DNA from: Centipeda noxia ATCC 43541
GTDB lineage: Bacteria; Bacillota; Negativicutes; Selenomonadales; Selenomonadaceae
DNA length: 64,000 nt
Direction: 5' to 3'
Assembly: GCF_000160555.1 (NCBI RefSeq)
Contig: NZ_GG749279.1
Coordinates: forward strand, 314,413 to 378,412
Below the pieces are notes generated by a model. The model worked only from the letters and a program-made list of their open reading frames with translations, ran no database searches and had not been told where the DNA came from. The translations under genes and the position numbers were made by a program. Below are positions 41,099-50,338 of the stretch, one piece after another. Each line of letters opens with the position of its first letter. The first letter of the stretch is position 1.

Positions 41099-42487
41099 TT
41101 ATTCTTTAACATAAGCAGTAATCGGCTTATAGTGGGCCTTGAAGAACTCTTCAGCTACCTGCGGGAAGAGGGCGTACGAGAGAACATCTTCATCTGTCGG
41201 GTTGAGATAGCCTTTGTCTTTCAGCTCCTCTTTAAACTCCATAAAGGTCTTCGCCTTAGCATCCTCAACAGAACAATCCTCTATGATGTCATCAGGAGAA
41301 ATATGGAGCGTCTCTGTCAAGAATTTACGATCCACCTCAACCGGAGTCTTTCCAAATTTACCCCGTGCAAGATCCTTGAACTCATTCGGAACCATCTTAT
41401 AGCGCTCGCCGCTCATAACATTAAATGTCGCCATTGTTCCAACAATCTGGGATGACGGAGTAACGAGCGGGGGATACCCAATATCCTTGCGTACACGAGG
41501 CATTTCATCAAGAAGGTCCTGATATTTATCCTCCATGCCAGCTTCCTTAAGCTGGTTTGCAAGATTGGAAAGCATTCCGCCAGGGATCTGGAAATCCAGC
41601 ACGTTCGGGTTGATATCAAAGTAGCCCTTGAGGTTAAACGTCTTGATGAGATCCTGTTTGACACCGAGGAAGTACTTCGAGATCGGTGTCATCGCCTGAC
41701 GATCAAGGCCGGTATCACGTTCCTCACCTTCAAGCATTGCCACCATCGTCTCTGTGCATGGCTGCGAAGTGTCGCTAGAGAAGGGAGCAAGTGCAGTATC
41801 AATAATATCAACCCCCGCCTCGATCGCCTTCAGGTAAGTTGCATGACCAAACCCAGAGGTGCAATGTGTATGAAGTTCAATAGGGATTTTCACTGCCGCT
41901 TTGAGTTTTTTGACAAGATCTTCTGCCACGTAAGGTTTCAAAAGTCCTGACATATCCTTAATGCAAACAGAATGACATCCCATCTTCTCAAGTTCAATCG
42001 CGAGTTCAACAAAGCTCTCATTCGAATGAACCGGGCTAATCGTATAAACGAGGCAACCTTGCACATGGGGCTTTTCAGTGCACTTAAGCGCAGAGTCGAT
42101 TGCCACTTTGAGGTTGCGGATGTCGTTGAGTGCATCAAAAATACGGAATACACCGACACCGTGCTCGGATGCCTTATGAACAAATTTCTCGACAACATCA
42201 TTGGAATAGTGATTATATCCAAGAAGATTCTGACCGCGGAGAAGCATCTGTATCGGCGTTTTGAGATGCTTTTTTAAGGTATCCAAGCGTTCCCATGGAT
42301 CCTCATCAAGGAAGCGCAGGCAAGTGTCAAATGTTGCGCCGCCCCATGCTTCAAGGGCATTGTAGCCGATAGCATCAAGTGCCGAAAGCTGCGGAAGCAT
42401 ATCCGAGATTCTCATGCGGGTTGCCACCAATGACTGATGTCCATCACGGAGAACAGTCTCGGTGATTTTGACCGGATTCTTTGACAT
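41099..42487 (-). CDS. Oxaloacetate decarboxylase alpha / pyruvate carboxylase B / transcarboxylase 5S-type carboxyltransferase subunit
   Basis: 462 aa. TIM-barrel carboxyltransferase that exchanges CO2 between carboxybiotin and pyruvate/oxaloacetate. Metal and catalytic residues: D15 (ETVLRDGHQSL), the carbamylated lysine K177 (CIKDMSG), and H206 and H208 (LHTHCTSGFGH). The C-terminal biotin-carrier domain present in full-length OadA (the usual AMKM motif) is absent; the protein ends in a helical post-barrel region. It therefore needs a separate biotin carrier encoded elsewhere. The sequence alone does not decide between Na+-pumping oxaloacetate decarboxylase, pyruvate carboxylase and methylmalonyl-CoA transcarboxylase. 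ATG 42487 is preceded by AAGGAGAG. Own consensus promoter and terminator. Confidence 0.92.
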   Translation of the reverse strand: MSKNPVKITETVLRDGHQSLVATRMRISDMLPQLSALDAIGYNALEAWGGATFDTCLRFLDEDPWERLDTLKKHLKTPIQMLLRGQNLLGYNHYSNDVVEKFVHKASEHGVGVFRIFDALNDIRNLKVAIDSALKCTEKPHVQGCLVYTISPVHSNESFVELAIELEKMGCHSVCIKDMSGLLKPYVAEDLVKKLKAAVKIPIELHTHCTSGFGHATYLKAIEAGVDIIDTALAPFSSDTSQPCTETMVAMLEGEERDTGLDRQAMTPISKYFLGVKQDLIKTFNLKGYFDINPNVLDFQIPGGMLSNLANQLKEAGMEDKYQDLLDEMPRVRKDIGYPPLVTPSSQIVGTMATFNVMSGERYKMVPNEFKDLARGKFGKTPVEVDRKFLTETLHISPDDIIEDCSVEDAKAKTFMEFKEELKDKGYLNPTDEDVLSYALFPQVAEEFFKAHYKPITAYVKE

Positions 42488-42545
42488 AAAAGAACACTCT
42501 CCTTGATTAAAATCATAATCAAAAATTATATAACCCAACATCTAA

Positions 42546-42574
42546 ATTATAGATTCAAACAGCATGATTGTCAA
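42546..42574 (-). promoter_or_regulatory. Consensus promoter of the carboxyltransferase gene
   Basis: On the - strand, TTGACA (42574-42569) and TATAAT (42551-42546) are both perfect, with a 17-nt spacer. The leader of ~50 nt includes a small TTGATT/AATCAA hairpin (42503-42522) right before the SD. Confidence 0.9.
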
Positions 42575-42625
42575 CGACAAGTTATAAAATTCACATATTT
42601 TTAGCTCTTATTTCCACCTCCTTCT

Positions 42626-42659
42626 TTTACTATCCATAATTACCATTATGGATAGTAAA
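42626..42659. repeat. Perfect 15-bp inverted repeat between hisIE and the carboxyltransferase promoter
   Basis: TTTACTATCCATAAT (42626-42640) and ATTATGGATAGTAAA (42645-42659) are exact reverse complements with a 4-nt loop. It lies 20 nt after the hisIE stop and ~52 nt upstream of the -35 box of the next gene. No T tract follows on either strand, so it is not a classical terminator. It could be an operator or an mRNA 3'-end stabiliser for the his operon. Confidence 0.8.
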
Positions 42660-42679
42660 TTGGTGAAAATGATGAAAAA

Positions 42680-43384
42680 TTACATATCCGGACGTATTCC
42701 GGTTTTTCCGGCAAACTTATGATAGCTGCCGCCGTTATGCCTTCGCTTCAATTCTTCAAGCAGATCCTCTGGGGTCATATTATGATAAGCCAGCAGTACC
42801 AAACAGTGGTACCAGAGATCACCCATCTCATAAAGTACATCCTCACGGATATTATTTTTAGAGGCAATTATTGTCTCTGCTGTCTCTTCACCGATTTTTT
42901 TCAAAATCTTATCTTGGCCCTTATCGAAGAGATAATTTGTATAAGAGCCCTCAACCGGATGTAGCCGGCGGCTCTGAATCACCTGATAAAGATCAGACAG
43001 GATCTCTGTAAGCGACATTTCATCCCTCGCTTCAATAGGCACAATACTGTTTTCACTTGCGCAATAGAGCTTTCGGCCGCTAAAGCATGAATACGAGCCG
43101 GTGTGACAGGATACGCCTGTCTGTTTGACACGGAGGAGTATTGTATCGCCGTCACAGTCATACGAAAGTTCCTGGACGTGCTGCACATTTCCAGATGTTT
43201 CGCCCTTTTTCCAGAGTTTTTTGCGGCTGCGGCTATAATACCATGCAAATCCCGTTTCAATCGTTTTTTCAAGGGATTCACGATTCATATAAGCAAGCAT
43301 AAGAACCTGATTGTTTTCTTCCTGAACAACAACAGGTACAAGCCCGCGCTCATCAAATTGAATCATCGAGATGTCAACATTCAT
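42680..43384 (-). CDS. hisIE: Bifunctional phosphoribosyl-AMP cyclohydrolase / phosphoribosyl-ATP pyrophosphatase
   Basis: 234 aa fusion for histidine steps 2 and 3. The HisI half (about 1-115) shows [27 protein letters not shown] and the metal-binding cysteines in [10 protein letters not shown]. The HisE half (about 125-225) shows [16 protein letters not shown] and ETIIASKN. Last gene of the his operon. Its ATG overlaps the hisF stop by one base (TAATG). Confidence 0.97.
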   Translation of the reverse strand: MNVDISMIQFDERGLVPVVVQEENNQVLMLAYMNRESLEKTIETGFAWYYSRSRKKLWKKGETSGNVQHVQELSYDCDGDTILLRVKQTGVSCHTGSYSCFSGRKLYCASENSIVPIEARDEMSLTEILSDLYQVIQSRRLHPVEGSYTNYLFDKGQDKILKKIGEETAETIIASKNNIREDVLYEMGDLWYHCLVLLAYHNMTPEDLLEELKRRHNGGSYHKFAGKTGIRPDM

Positions 43385-44151
43385 TAGAATCGTACCTCCA
43401 GACCTCGTGATTTTAAGTACATCTTTACTTCTTTTATTGAAAGCTCTCCATAGTGGAACAAAGATGCGGCCAATACGGCATCCGCTTTTCCCTCGGCAAG
43501 CACATCATAGAAATGCTCCAATTTGCCCGCACCTCCGGAAGCGATGACGGGTACATTGACATTTTCTGACACAGCACGCGTGAGTGCAATGTCATAACCA
43601 TTCTTTGTTCCATCAGCATCCATACTGGTCAGCAGAATCTCACCGGCGCCAAGTTTAACAACATCCTTCGCCCATGAAATGCAGTTCAGCCCCGTAGGTG
43701 TTCGTCCCCCGTTAATATAGACTTCCCATGAATCTGTACCATTTCTCCGTGCATCGATTGCAACGACAATGCATTGGCTGCCGAAACGCATTGCTCCTTC
43801 TCGAATAATATCTGGATTTTTTACTGCTGACGTGTTGACAGAAACCTTATCCGCTCCCGCATTCAGCATGCGGTGCATATCCTCCGTACTTCGAATGCCA
43901 CCGCCAACGGTAAGCGGAATAAACACTTTTGAGGCGCAGTCGGATACAACATCAATCATTGTGTTTCGTTCTTCATTGGAAGCTGTAATATCCAGAAACA
44001 CAAGCTCGTCTGCGCGCTCTTTGTCATAGCGTTCGGCCAACTCGGTCGGACTTCCGGCATCTCTTAATCCGACAAAGTTTGTCCCCTTGACAACACGTCC
44101 ATCATTGACATCGAGGCAAGGTATAATACGTTTTGCAAAGGTTTTCTTCAA
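43384..44151 (-). CDS. hisF: Imidazole glycerol phosphate synthase, cyclase subunit
   Basis: 255 aa TIM barrel. Uses ammonia from HisH to convert PRFAR to IGP and AICAR. Catalytic aspartates are D14 (PCLDVNDGR) and D133 (VAIDARRNG). The TVGGGIRS and ASGGAG phosphate-binding loops are intact. Sits 33 nt after hisA and adjoins hisIE. Confidence 0.98.
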   Translation of the reverse strand: MKKTFAKRIIPCLDVNDGRVVKGTNFVGLRDAGSPTELAERYDKERADELVFLDITASNEERNTMIDVVSDCASKVFIPLTVGGGIRSTEDMHRMLNAGADKVSVNTSAVKNPDIIREGAMRFGSQCIVVAIDARRNGTDSWEVYINGGRTPTGLNCISWAKDVVKLGAGEILLTSMDADGTKNGYDIALTRAVSENVNVPVIASGGAGKLEHFYDVLAEGKADAVLAASLFHYGELSIKEVKMYLKSRGLEVRF

Positions 44152-44184
44152 ACTAGAATCTCTCCTTCCAACGCCGCAGTGTTT

Positions 44185-44907
44185 TCAGTGAGCAGCAACA
44201 ATTGCTTCGGGTAAAGAAAGCGTTCCTTCATAGATGGATTTTCCAGCAATCACACCAATGACCCCATCTGCTTCCCGTGCTTTCAGTGAGTGAATATCCT
44301 CCAACGATCTTACACCGCCGGAAGCAATGACATTGACGCCGGACTCCAATGCCAGTTTGGCTGTTGCCTCAACATTAACACCGGAAAGCGTTCCATCCCG
44401 CGATATATCGGTATATATGATGGTTTCTAAACCATACGAGGAAAGTTCCTTTGCCAGATCAATGGCAGAAATCCCCCCCGATACCCCCCATCCGTCAATG
44501 GCAGCAATTCCATCCTTGGCATCAATTCCAACAGCGATGCGATTGCCATACCGCTGACATGCATTCTTTACAAGAGCTTGATTCTGTACGGCGGCAGACC
44601 CGAGAATCACGCGAGATACACCAAGCTCTAAGGTTGCATCTATGGTTTCAAGTGTGCGTATTCCACCGCCAACTTCCATGGGGATTTGAATACTGTTGAG
44701 GATTTTTTTGATTGCCTCGGTGTTTTGCGGCTTTCCTGCAAGTGCCCCATCAAGATCGACTACATGCAGAAACTCCGCACCTTCCCTCGCCCATCGGAGA
44801 GCGACCTCCTCCGGTTCGGTGCTGTATACGGTTTCCTGTGCAAAATTGCCTTTGAGTAGGCGGACGCATTTCCCATCACGTAAATCAATTGCGGGAAGAA
44901 TAATCAT
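44185..44907 (-). CDS. hisA: Phosphoribosylformimino-5-aminoimidazole carboxamide ribotide isomerase
   Basis: 240 aa TIM barrel, histidine step 4. The catalytic D8 is in PAIDLRDGK and the second aspartate in YTDISRDGT. Phosphate-binding loops are EVGGGIRT and IASGGVRS. Its start overlaps the hisH stop by 4 nt. Confidence 0.98.
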   Translation of the reverse strand: MIILPAIDLRDGKCVRLLKGNFAQETVYSTEPEEVALRWAREGAEFLHVVDLDGALAGKPQNTEAIKKILNSIQIPMEVGGGIRTLETIDATLELGVSRVILGSAAVQNQALVKNACQRYGNRIAVGIDAKDGIAAIDGWGVSGGISAIDLAKELSSYGLETIIYTDISRDGTLSGVNVEATAKLALESGVNVIASGGVRSLEDIHSLKAREADGVIGVIAGKSIYEGTLSLPEAIVAAH

Positions 44908-45533
44908 GTACTTCCCTCCGATCCGTTATGAATAAAATTCTGAATGATGTTTAGCCCGACGTCCCCCGACTTTTCAGGGTGAAATTGAGTCGCCATGATA
45001 TTTTCAGTGGATATGGACGCTGTAATTTTCTCACCATAATAACAGCTCGACGAAACGATAGACATATCCTCAGGAACTGCATAATAGCTGTGGACAAAAT
45101 AAACATACGAAGATTGAGGAATTCCCTTAAACAACCCCTTCTCCCTATGATTTTCAGCAAACTCCAATGCGTTCCAGCCCATATGCGGAATCTTTTCATG
45201 TGGTGCGGATATTTTTCGTACACGACCGCGCAATAGATTGAGTCCCTCTACACCGGAGGATTCTTCACTGCCCTCGAAAAGAATTTGAAGCCCAACGCAG
45301 ATGCCGAGCAAGGGAATTCCTTTTGCAACGCTCTCTTTGATGGCAGGAATCAATCCGGATGCACTCAGCTGCCTCATGCAGTCCCCAAAAGCCCCAACAC
45401 CGGGCAATACAATTTTATCCGAGGAGAGAATATCTGCGGAGTTGGAGCTGACGCATACTTCTGCTCCCAACGCGGCAAATGCTTTCTCAACACTGAATAA
45501 ATTTCCCGCTCCGTAGTTTATTATCGTAATCAT
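44904..45533 (-). CDS. hisH: Imidazole glycerol phosphate synthase, glutamine amidotransferase subunit
   Basis: 209 aa class I glutaminase that feeds ammonia to HisF. The nucleophile is C79 in LLGICVGLQILFE; the histidine and glutamate of the triad are in QFHPEKSG. The oxyanion strand PGVGAFGDCM is present. Coupled to hisA by a 4-nt overlap, not directly to hisF, as is common in Firmicutes. Confidence 0.98.
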   Translation of the reverse strand: MITIINYGAGNLFSVEKAFAALGAEVCVSSNSADILSSDKIVLPGVGAFGDCMRQLSASGLIPAIKESVAKGIPLLGICVGLQILFEGSEESSGVEGLNLLRGRVRKISAPHEKIPHMGWNALEFAENHREKGLFKGIPQSSYVYFVHSYYAVPEDMSIVSSSCYYGEKITASISTENIMATQFHPEKSGDVGLNIIQNFIHNGSEGST

Positions 45534-45545
45534 ATGAACTCCTTC

Positions 45546-46145
45546 TTACAGAAGCCCTTTGGTCGATGGAACCACATCCCCCAGTCGCTCATCTTTTTCT
45601 GTGGCAATCCTCAGTGCATGTGCAAGTGCCTTGAATACAGCCTCTACCTTATGATGTGAGTTCGTTCCATAGAGAATCTTCACATGGAGCGTGATGCCGG
45701 CATGAAAGGCAAAAGCGCGAAGAAACTCCTCTGTAAGTTCTGTATCATAGGAGCCGATCATTGGTATCATAGGAGCATCTCCAGAATCATAGACAAGGAA
45801 TGGGCGTCCGCTGATATCCAGAGACACTAAAACGAGAGTTTCATCCATCGGCAGATAGAAAGAACCATATCTTGTTATTCCGCGTTTTTCACCAAGAGCA
45901 GAATGAAATGCCTGCCCCATCGTAATGCCTATGTCTTCAACAGAATGATGCCCGTCGACCTCAATATCCCCGTCACATTTCACACGAAGATCAAATTGTC
46001 CATGTGAGGAAAAAAGTGTCAGCATATGATCGAAGAAACCAATCCCCGTGTCAATCTCGGATTTTCCCGCACCATCCAGATCAATGGAGACAAAGACATC
46101 TGTTTCTCCTGTTTTTCTGTGAATTTCCGCACAACGTTCACTCAT
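45546..46145 (-). CDS. hisB: Imidazoleglycerol-phosphate dehydratase
   Basis: 199 aa, monofunctional dehydratase (no phosphatase domain). Manganese-binding motifs: GIGFFDHML, DGHHSVEDIG and a second pair near AFHAGITLHV. A separate histidinol phosphatase is therefore needed and is not in the window. Overlaps hisC by 4 nt. Confidence 0.97.
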   Translation of the reverse strand: MSERCAEIHRKTGETDVFVSIDLDGAGKSEIDTGIGFFDHMLTLFSSHGQFDLRVKCDGDIEVDGHHSVEDIGITMGQAFHSALGEKRGITRYGSFYLPMDETLVLVSLDISGRPFLVYDSGDAPMIPMIGSYDTELTEEFLRAFAFHAGITLHVKILYGTNSHHKVEAVFKALAHALRIATEKDERLGDVVPSTKGLL

Positions 46146-47206
46146 GGATTCCCCTCCACAAAAACCTTCATTACACGATACACTGCATCATTTTCATCCG
46201 TTCGGCCGATGGAAATACGCAGCGTATTTTCCAATCGGGGCATTTTCCCAAAACTTCGTACCCCGATCCCATATTTGATAAATTCTTTGTTCAACGCTTC
46301 TGCATGCGGATAATGGATCAGGATAAAGTTCGTATGAGACGGATAAACTGTCACAGCATCGAGTGCTTTATATTTTTCCTGCATACGCTCACGTTCCTCA
46401 CAGATCATCCGAATCTGCGGCTCAAACTCTGACCGCATCTGAAAGACCGTATCCGCTGTGACCAGTGAGGGAACATTCATATGATACGGCATGTAAGTCT
46501 TTGCAATCATATCGATTACATCCCTATGTGCCAGCATATAGCCGACACGGCACGAAGCAAGCGCATACGCCTTTGAAAAGGTGCGTGCAATCATCATATG
46601 CGGATATTTTTTCAGGAGTTGGAAAACACTGTGTTCACTGAACTCAGCATATGCCTCATCAATTAGAAATGCACAGGATATCTCCTTGGCAATGTATTCG
46701 ATCTCCGCCGTTGTCATGAGCTGTCCCGTCGGATTATTCGGGTTGCAGATTACCGCAAGGGATGCAGAGTTCTGATTGACCGTCTGAATAAACATATCTG
46801 CATCAAGCGTATAGCCGTCTTTCAGCGGAACTGGAACTCCGGCGGCATTTGCCGCGGCAGCATAGATTCCGTACATGGAAAAGGATGGCATCGGGTAGAC
46901 GATTTTATGCGTATCATCGCCGCCAAACGCATAAAACACTTTTTCTATAATTTCACTTGAGCCATTTCCTATGATGACGTTTTCTTGACGATAGCCATAC
47001 GCTGCTCCGATCTGTTCGCAGAGCAGATCATATTCCTCGTTTGGATAACGAGCAAACGCGATGCGTGACAGCCGTGTCATGACCCGCTCCTCTACCAACG
47101 GAGGCAGCCCGATATTCGACTCATTGGCATTTACCTTGATATGCCAATCCTGTTCACTCGTATCATAACACGGCATCGATGCCAATCCATCACGATAGTT
47201 CAGCAT
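46142..47206 (-). CDS. hisC: Histidinol-phosphate aminotransferase
   Basis: 354 aa, PLP fold I. The Schiff-base lysine is K212 (RTFSKAYALAS); NPNNPTG (155-161) and D183-x-x-Y186 bind the cofactor. ATG 47206 is preferred over GTG 47212 since GAGGAGG (47214-47220) sits 7 nt before it. Overlaps the end of hisD by about 17 nt, so translation is coupled. Confidence 0.96.
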   Translation of the reverse strand: MLNYRDGLASMPCYDTSEQDWHIKVNANESNIGLPPLVEERVMTRLSRIAFARYPNEEYDLLCEQIGAAYGYRQENVIIGNGSSEIIEKVFYAFGGDDTHKIVYPMPSFSMYGIYAAAANAAGVPVPLKDGYTLDADMFIQTVNQNSASLAVICNPNNPTGQLMTTAEIEYIAKEISCAFLIDEAYAEFSEHSVFQLLKKYPHMMIARTFSKAYALASCRVGYMLAHRDVIDMIAKTYMPYHMNVPSLVTADTVFQMRSEFEPQIRMICEERERMQEKYKALDAVTVYPSHTNFILIHYPHAEALNKEFIKYGIGVRSFGKMPRLENTLRISIGRTDENDAVYRVMKVFVEGNP

Positions 47207-48545
47207 TCTCACCCCTCCTCATCCGAATTGCACGTGCATGCGCCTCAAGGCCTTCTGTTTCGGCAAGACGAATGATGTCATCACTGACATCTTCGAGGGC
47301 TTTCTGCGTGTAGGATATGATGCTCGTGCGTCTCATAAAGGTCTCTACGTTCAAAACAGAATAGAAGCGTGCTGTTCCGCCCGTCGGCAGGACATGGTTC
47401 GGTCCCGCAAAATAGTCTCCGAGAGGTTCCGGAGAATATTCCCCGATAAAGACTGCACCGGCGTATCTGATCCGAGGAAGAATATGGAACGGATCTCTGA
47501 GGAGCAACTCTACGTGCTCCGGTCCCGATATGTTTGCAAGATGGATTGCCTGGTCCATATTCTCCGCCACAATGATACGACCATTTTTTTCGATTGAGAC
47601 TCCTGCAATATCCTTACGCGGAAGGCTTTCCAGCTGATTCTGCACCTCGTTCATAGCCCGCTCTGCCAATGACCTGTTGTCGGTAATGAGAATGCTTGAA
47701 GCAAGAGGATCGTGCTCCGCCTGACTGAGCAGATCAGCCGCTATATATGCAGGAGATGCACTGTCGTCCGCCAGAATCAGAATTTCACTTGGTCCCGCAA
47801 GCATATCAATATCAACATGACCATATACTTCTTTTTTCGCCAGTGTCACAAAGATGTTTCCGGGGCCTGTAATCTTATCGACGCGCGGAACATATTCTGT
47901 TCCATACGCCATCGCTGCGATTGCCTGTGCTCCACCCATTTTGAATATCTTACGGATACCGAGAAAACGAGCGGCAAGAAGGACATGGGGATTGATGACT
48001 CCATCCTTGGTCGGAACAGACATAATGATCTCTCCAACCCCCGCAACAAGAGCCGGAATCGCATTCATTAAGACAGATGACGGATATGCCGCCGTCCCCC
48101 CCGGAACATAGATGCCGACACGGGAAAGCGGAAGAACCGACTGCCCGAGAATCGAACCATGTGCACGATAGGTCATCCATGAACGGGGTTTCTGCTCCTC
48201 ATGATAGGAGAAGATATTGTCAGCGGCCTTCTTTAGTGAGGCAACAACATTGGGGTCGGCACTGCGTTCGGCTTCCTGAAATTCCTCCTCGGACACCATC
48301 AGGTTATCCGCTGTCAGATCAACGCGATCGAGTAACTTTGTGTAGTGAAAGAGCGCCTCATCTCCCTTGTGTCGCACATCTTGAACAATGCGATGGACGA
48401 GTGTCGTCGGAGATAAATCCTCTCCGAAGAGTTCCATATTGTTCTGTCGAATGCGGTCGCTCAGCGTAAGCTCATCAAATGCTTTTTTCTTGAGCAGACA
48501 TTCGGCAGCATTGATACCGATATCTGCAACAGAAACGATATTCAT
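47190..48545 (-). CDS. hisD: Histidinol dehydrogenase
   Basis: 451 aa, the last two oxidation steps to histidine. It has [17 protein letters not shown], the NAD region [14 protein letters not shown] and KITGPGN, then the zinc-ligand motif [12 protein letters not shown]. Slightly longer than the ~430 aa typical of the family because of a longer N-terminus. Overlaps hisG by 4 nt (ATGA). Confidence 0.97.
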   Translation of the reverse strand: MNIVSVADIGINAAECLLKKKAFDELTLSDRIRQNNMELFGEDLSPTTLVHRIVQDVRHKGDEALFHYTKLLDRVDLTADNLMVSEEEFQEAERSADPNVVASLKKAADNIFSYHEEQKPRSWMTYRAHGSILGQSVLPLSRVGIYVPGGTAAYPSSVLMNAIPALVAGVGEIIMSVPTKDGVINPHVLLAARFLGIRKIFKMGGAQAIAAMAYGTEYVPRVDKITGPGNIFVTLAKKEVYGHVDIDMLAGPSEILILADDSASPAYIAADLLSQAEHDPLASSILITDNRSLAERAMNEVQNQLESLPRKDIAGVSIEKNGRIIVAENMDQAIHLANISGPEHVELLLRDPFHILPRIRYAGAVFIGEYSPEPLGDYFAGPNHVLPTGGTARFYSVLNVETFMRRTSIISYTQKALEDVSDDIIRLAETEGLEAHARAIRMRRGENAELS

Positions 48546-49207
48546 CGGACTTCCCCGCTTTCCAGTACTTGTTTCAAATCATTTACGATTTTATAAATGC
48601 GATTGAATTTCAGCTTGAAACTCACGCGATTGACAATAAGGCGGGCACTGACATCCATAATATGTGCAATCTCTTCCAAGTCATTCTCTGCCAGCGTTGT
48701 CCCTGTTTCCACGATATCGACGATGCTCTCGGAAAGCCCTACAATTGGTCCTAATTCAATCGAGCCGTTCAGCTTGATATACTCCATCTGCATTCCCTGT
48801 CGGGCAAAGAACTGCTCCGCAATATGCGGGTACTTTGTCGCAACCCTCGTGTGCGCATAGTCCATGAGGTGCGCACGCTTCTCTTCGCGCGGAACTGCCA
48901 TCATCAAGCGGCACTTTCCAAAACCGAGGTCCAGCAGCTCATAGACATCCTGCCCGGATTCCAAGAGTACATCCTTACCGATGATGCCGATATCTGCTGC
49001 ACCATATTCTACATATGTTGGCACATCTGAAGTTTTCGAAATGATGAACTGCACCTTGAGCTCATCGTTTGAAATTACCAGCTTACGCGATTTTTCACTC
49101 ATATAGACTGCTGTGATTCCAATTTTCTCAAATAGATGTGAGGACAGAGAGAACAGCTTTCCTTTTGGCAATGCAATCGTTAAATAATCAGCAGTATATT
49201 TCTCCAT
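48542..49207 (-). CDS. hisG: ATP phosphoribosyltransferase, short form (needs HisZ)
   Basis: 221 aa, first committed step of histidine synthesis. The short form lacks the C-terminal ACT-like regulatory domain and works with HisZ, found at 50872-52053. Visible motifs are TIALPKGKLF at the N-terminus, EYGAADIGIIGKDVL, and the PRPP-binding region LSESIVDIVETGTTLAEN. First gene of the his operon, about 40 nt from its inferred transcription start; no T-box or attenuator fits in that space. Confidence 0.97.
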   Translation of the reverse strand: MEKYTADYLTIALPKGKLFSLSSHLFEKIGITAVYMSEKSRKLVISNDELKVQFIISKTSDVPTYVEYGAADIGIIGKDVLLESGQDVYELLDLGFGKCRLMMAVPREEKRAHLMDYAHTRVATKYPHIAEQFFARQGMQMEYIKLNGSIELGPIVGLSESIVDIVETGTTLAENDLEEIAHIMDVSARLIVNRVSFKLKFNRIYKIVNDLKQVLESGEVR

Positions 49208-49225
49208 GTAATCCCCTCTTATCCT

Positions 49226-49245
49226 TTAGTCAGTTAAAGAACTAA
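49226..49245. promoter_or_regulatory. Candidate operator in the his leader
   Basis: TTAGT (49226-49230) and ACTAA (49241-49245) enclose AGTT-AAAG-AACT (49232-49243). This symmetric sequence lies between the inferred his transcription start and hisG and loosely recalls TrpR-type operators (CTAGTTAACTAG). Only one copy is seen, so the call is tentative. Confidence 0.35.
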
Positions 49246-49254
49246 TATGACCGT

Positions 49255-49283
49255 ATACTACCACGTTGCAGATAATAGGTCAA
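49255..49283 (-). promoter_or_regulatory. Promoter of the his operon
   Basis: On the - strand, TTGACC (49283-49278, five of six) and TAGTAT (49260-49255, four of six) with a 17-nt spacer, about 50 nt before hisG. Confidence 0.7.
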
Positions 49284-49372
49284 CCAATCAAAAAGGATTT
49301 TCAGCTCTTATCTCGAATAGTCTTTCTTTAAGAAGCATATAGGAAATCCATCCGAACAAAAAGGAGTCGCAG

Positions 49373-50329
49373 ATGACACTTCAAATATTATCATTTGTGA
49401 AATTAAGCGATAAACAAATAGATCTGATCCATCAAAGCTATCCGCATTGTCAATGCAGATGCACACGCCCCACAGAGGCCGATAACTTCCTTTCCAATGT
49501 GGACATTCTATTGGGATATGATGCACAAATGAATATGGAAAAGTATCTTCCCCAAATGCCACGTCTCCAATGGATCCATACATATAGTGCCGGTGTTGAG
49601 AAACTCCTGTCCAACGAAACGTTCTCTCAGTCCGATATATTGCTGACCAACTCGCGCGGCATCCACGGCATCCCCATGGCAGAGCATGTCCTGGGGACAA
49701 TGCTTGCGTCCAGTCGGTGCCTCATCGAGGCATGGGAGAATCAAAAAGCGCATACGTGGAAGCGCCTGACCGAGCCGGATGAGCTGTTTGGAAAAACCGC
49801 TGCTATCATCGGGTTGGGCAGCATTGGAAGAGAGATTGCAAAACACCTGAAAAATATGGGAATGCGTATTGTTGCTGTAAAACAAAAGGCATCCACAGAA
49901 CCATTCGTAGATCAGTTATTCACCATAGATTACCTGTCTGATGCATTGTCCTGTGCAGATTACATAGTCGTTACGCTCCCATTGACCCCACAGACAAAAA
50001 AATTATTTAACCATGATACATTCAATGTGATGAAAGAAAATGCATTTTTCATCAATGTATCCCGTGGCGATGTGGTCGAGGAATCTGACTTAGTGGAGGC
50101 TCTTACGACAAAACGCATACGAGGTGCTTCCCTGGATGTCTTTACAACCGAACCGCTTCCCGAAGACTCCCCATTGTGGAGTGTACCGAATTTGTTCATC
50201 ACACCGCATCATTCGGCAATATCCCCCATGTATTTGGACCGATCTCTCAAAATCTTTCGCAATAACTTGCAGATCTTCCCGCAGCGAATTGGGATGCTCA
50301 ACGTAGTAGACAAGCAGCGTGGTTACTGA
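49373..50329 (+). CDS. D-2-hydroxyacid dehydrogenase family protein
   Basis: 318 aa NAD(P)-dependent dehydrogenase. The Rossmann motif GLGSIG is at 147-152. The catalytic set is R231 (NVSRGD), E260 (TTEPLP) and H279 or H280 (TPHHSA). The substrate is open: members act on phosphoglycerate, lactate, glycerate, 2-oxoacids and others. It is divergent from hisG and convergent with the HD gene, so it stands alone on the + strand. AAGGAG precedes the ATG. Promoter not identified; the 165-nt gap upstream mostly serves the his promoter. Confidence 0.92.
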   Translation: MTLQILSFVKLSDKQIDLIHQSYPHCQCRCTRPTEADNFLSNVDILLGYDAQMNMEKYLPQMPRLQWIHTYSAGVEKLLSNETFSQSDILLTNSRGIHGIPMAEHVLGTMLASSRCLIEAWENQKAHTWKRLTEPDELFGKTAAIIGLGSIGREIAKHLKNMGMRIVAVKQKASTEPFVDQLFTIDYLSDALSCADYIVVTLPLTPQTKKLFNHDTFNVMKENAFFINVSRGDVVEESDLVEALTTKRIRGASLDVFTTEPLPEDSPLWSVPNLFITPHHSAISPMYLDRSLKIFRNNLQIFPQRIGMLNVVDKQRGY

Positions 50330-50338
50330 GCCATTGAT

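Noticed and set aside
49208-49300. T-box or His-leader attenuator before hisG
   Set aside because: The inferred leader is only about 40 nt, with no run of His codons and no T-box sequence.
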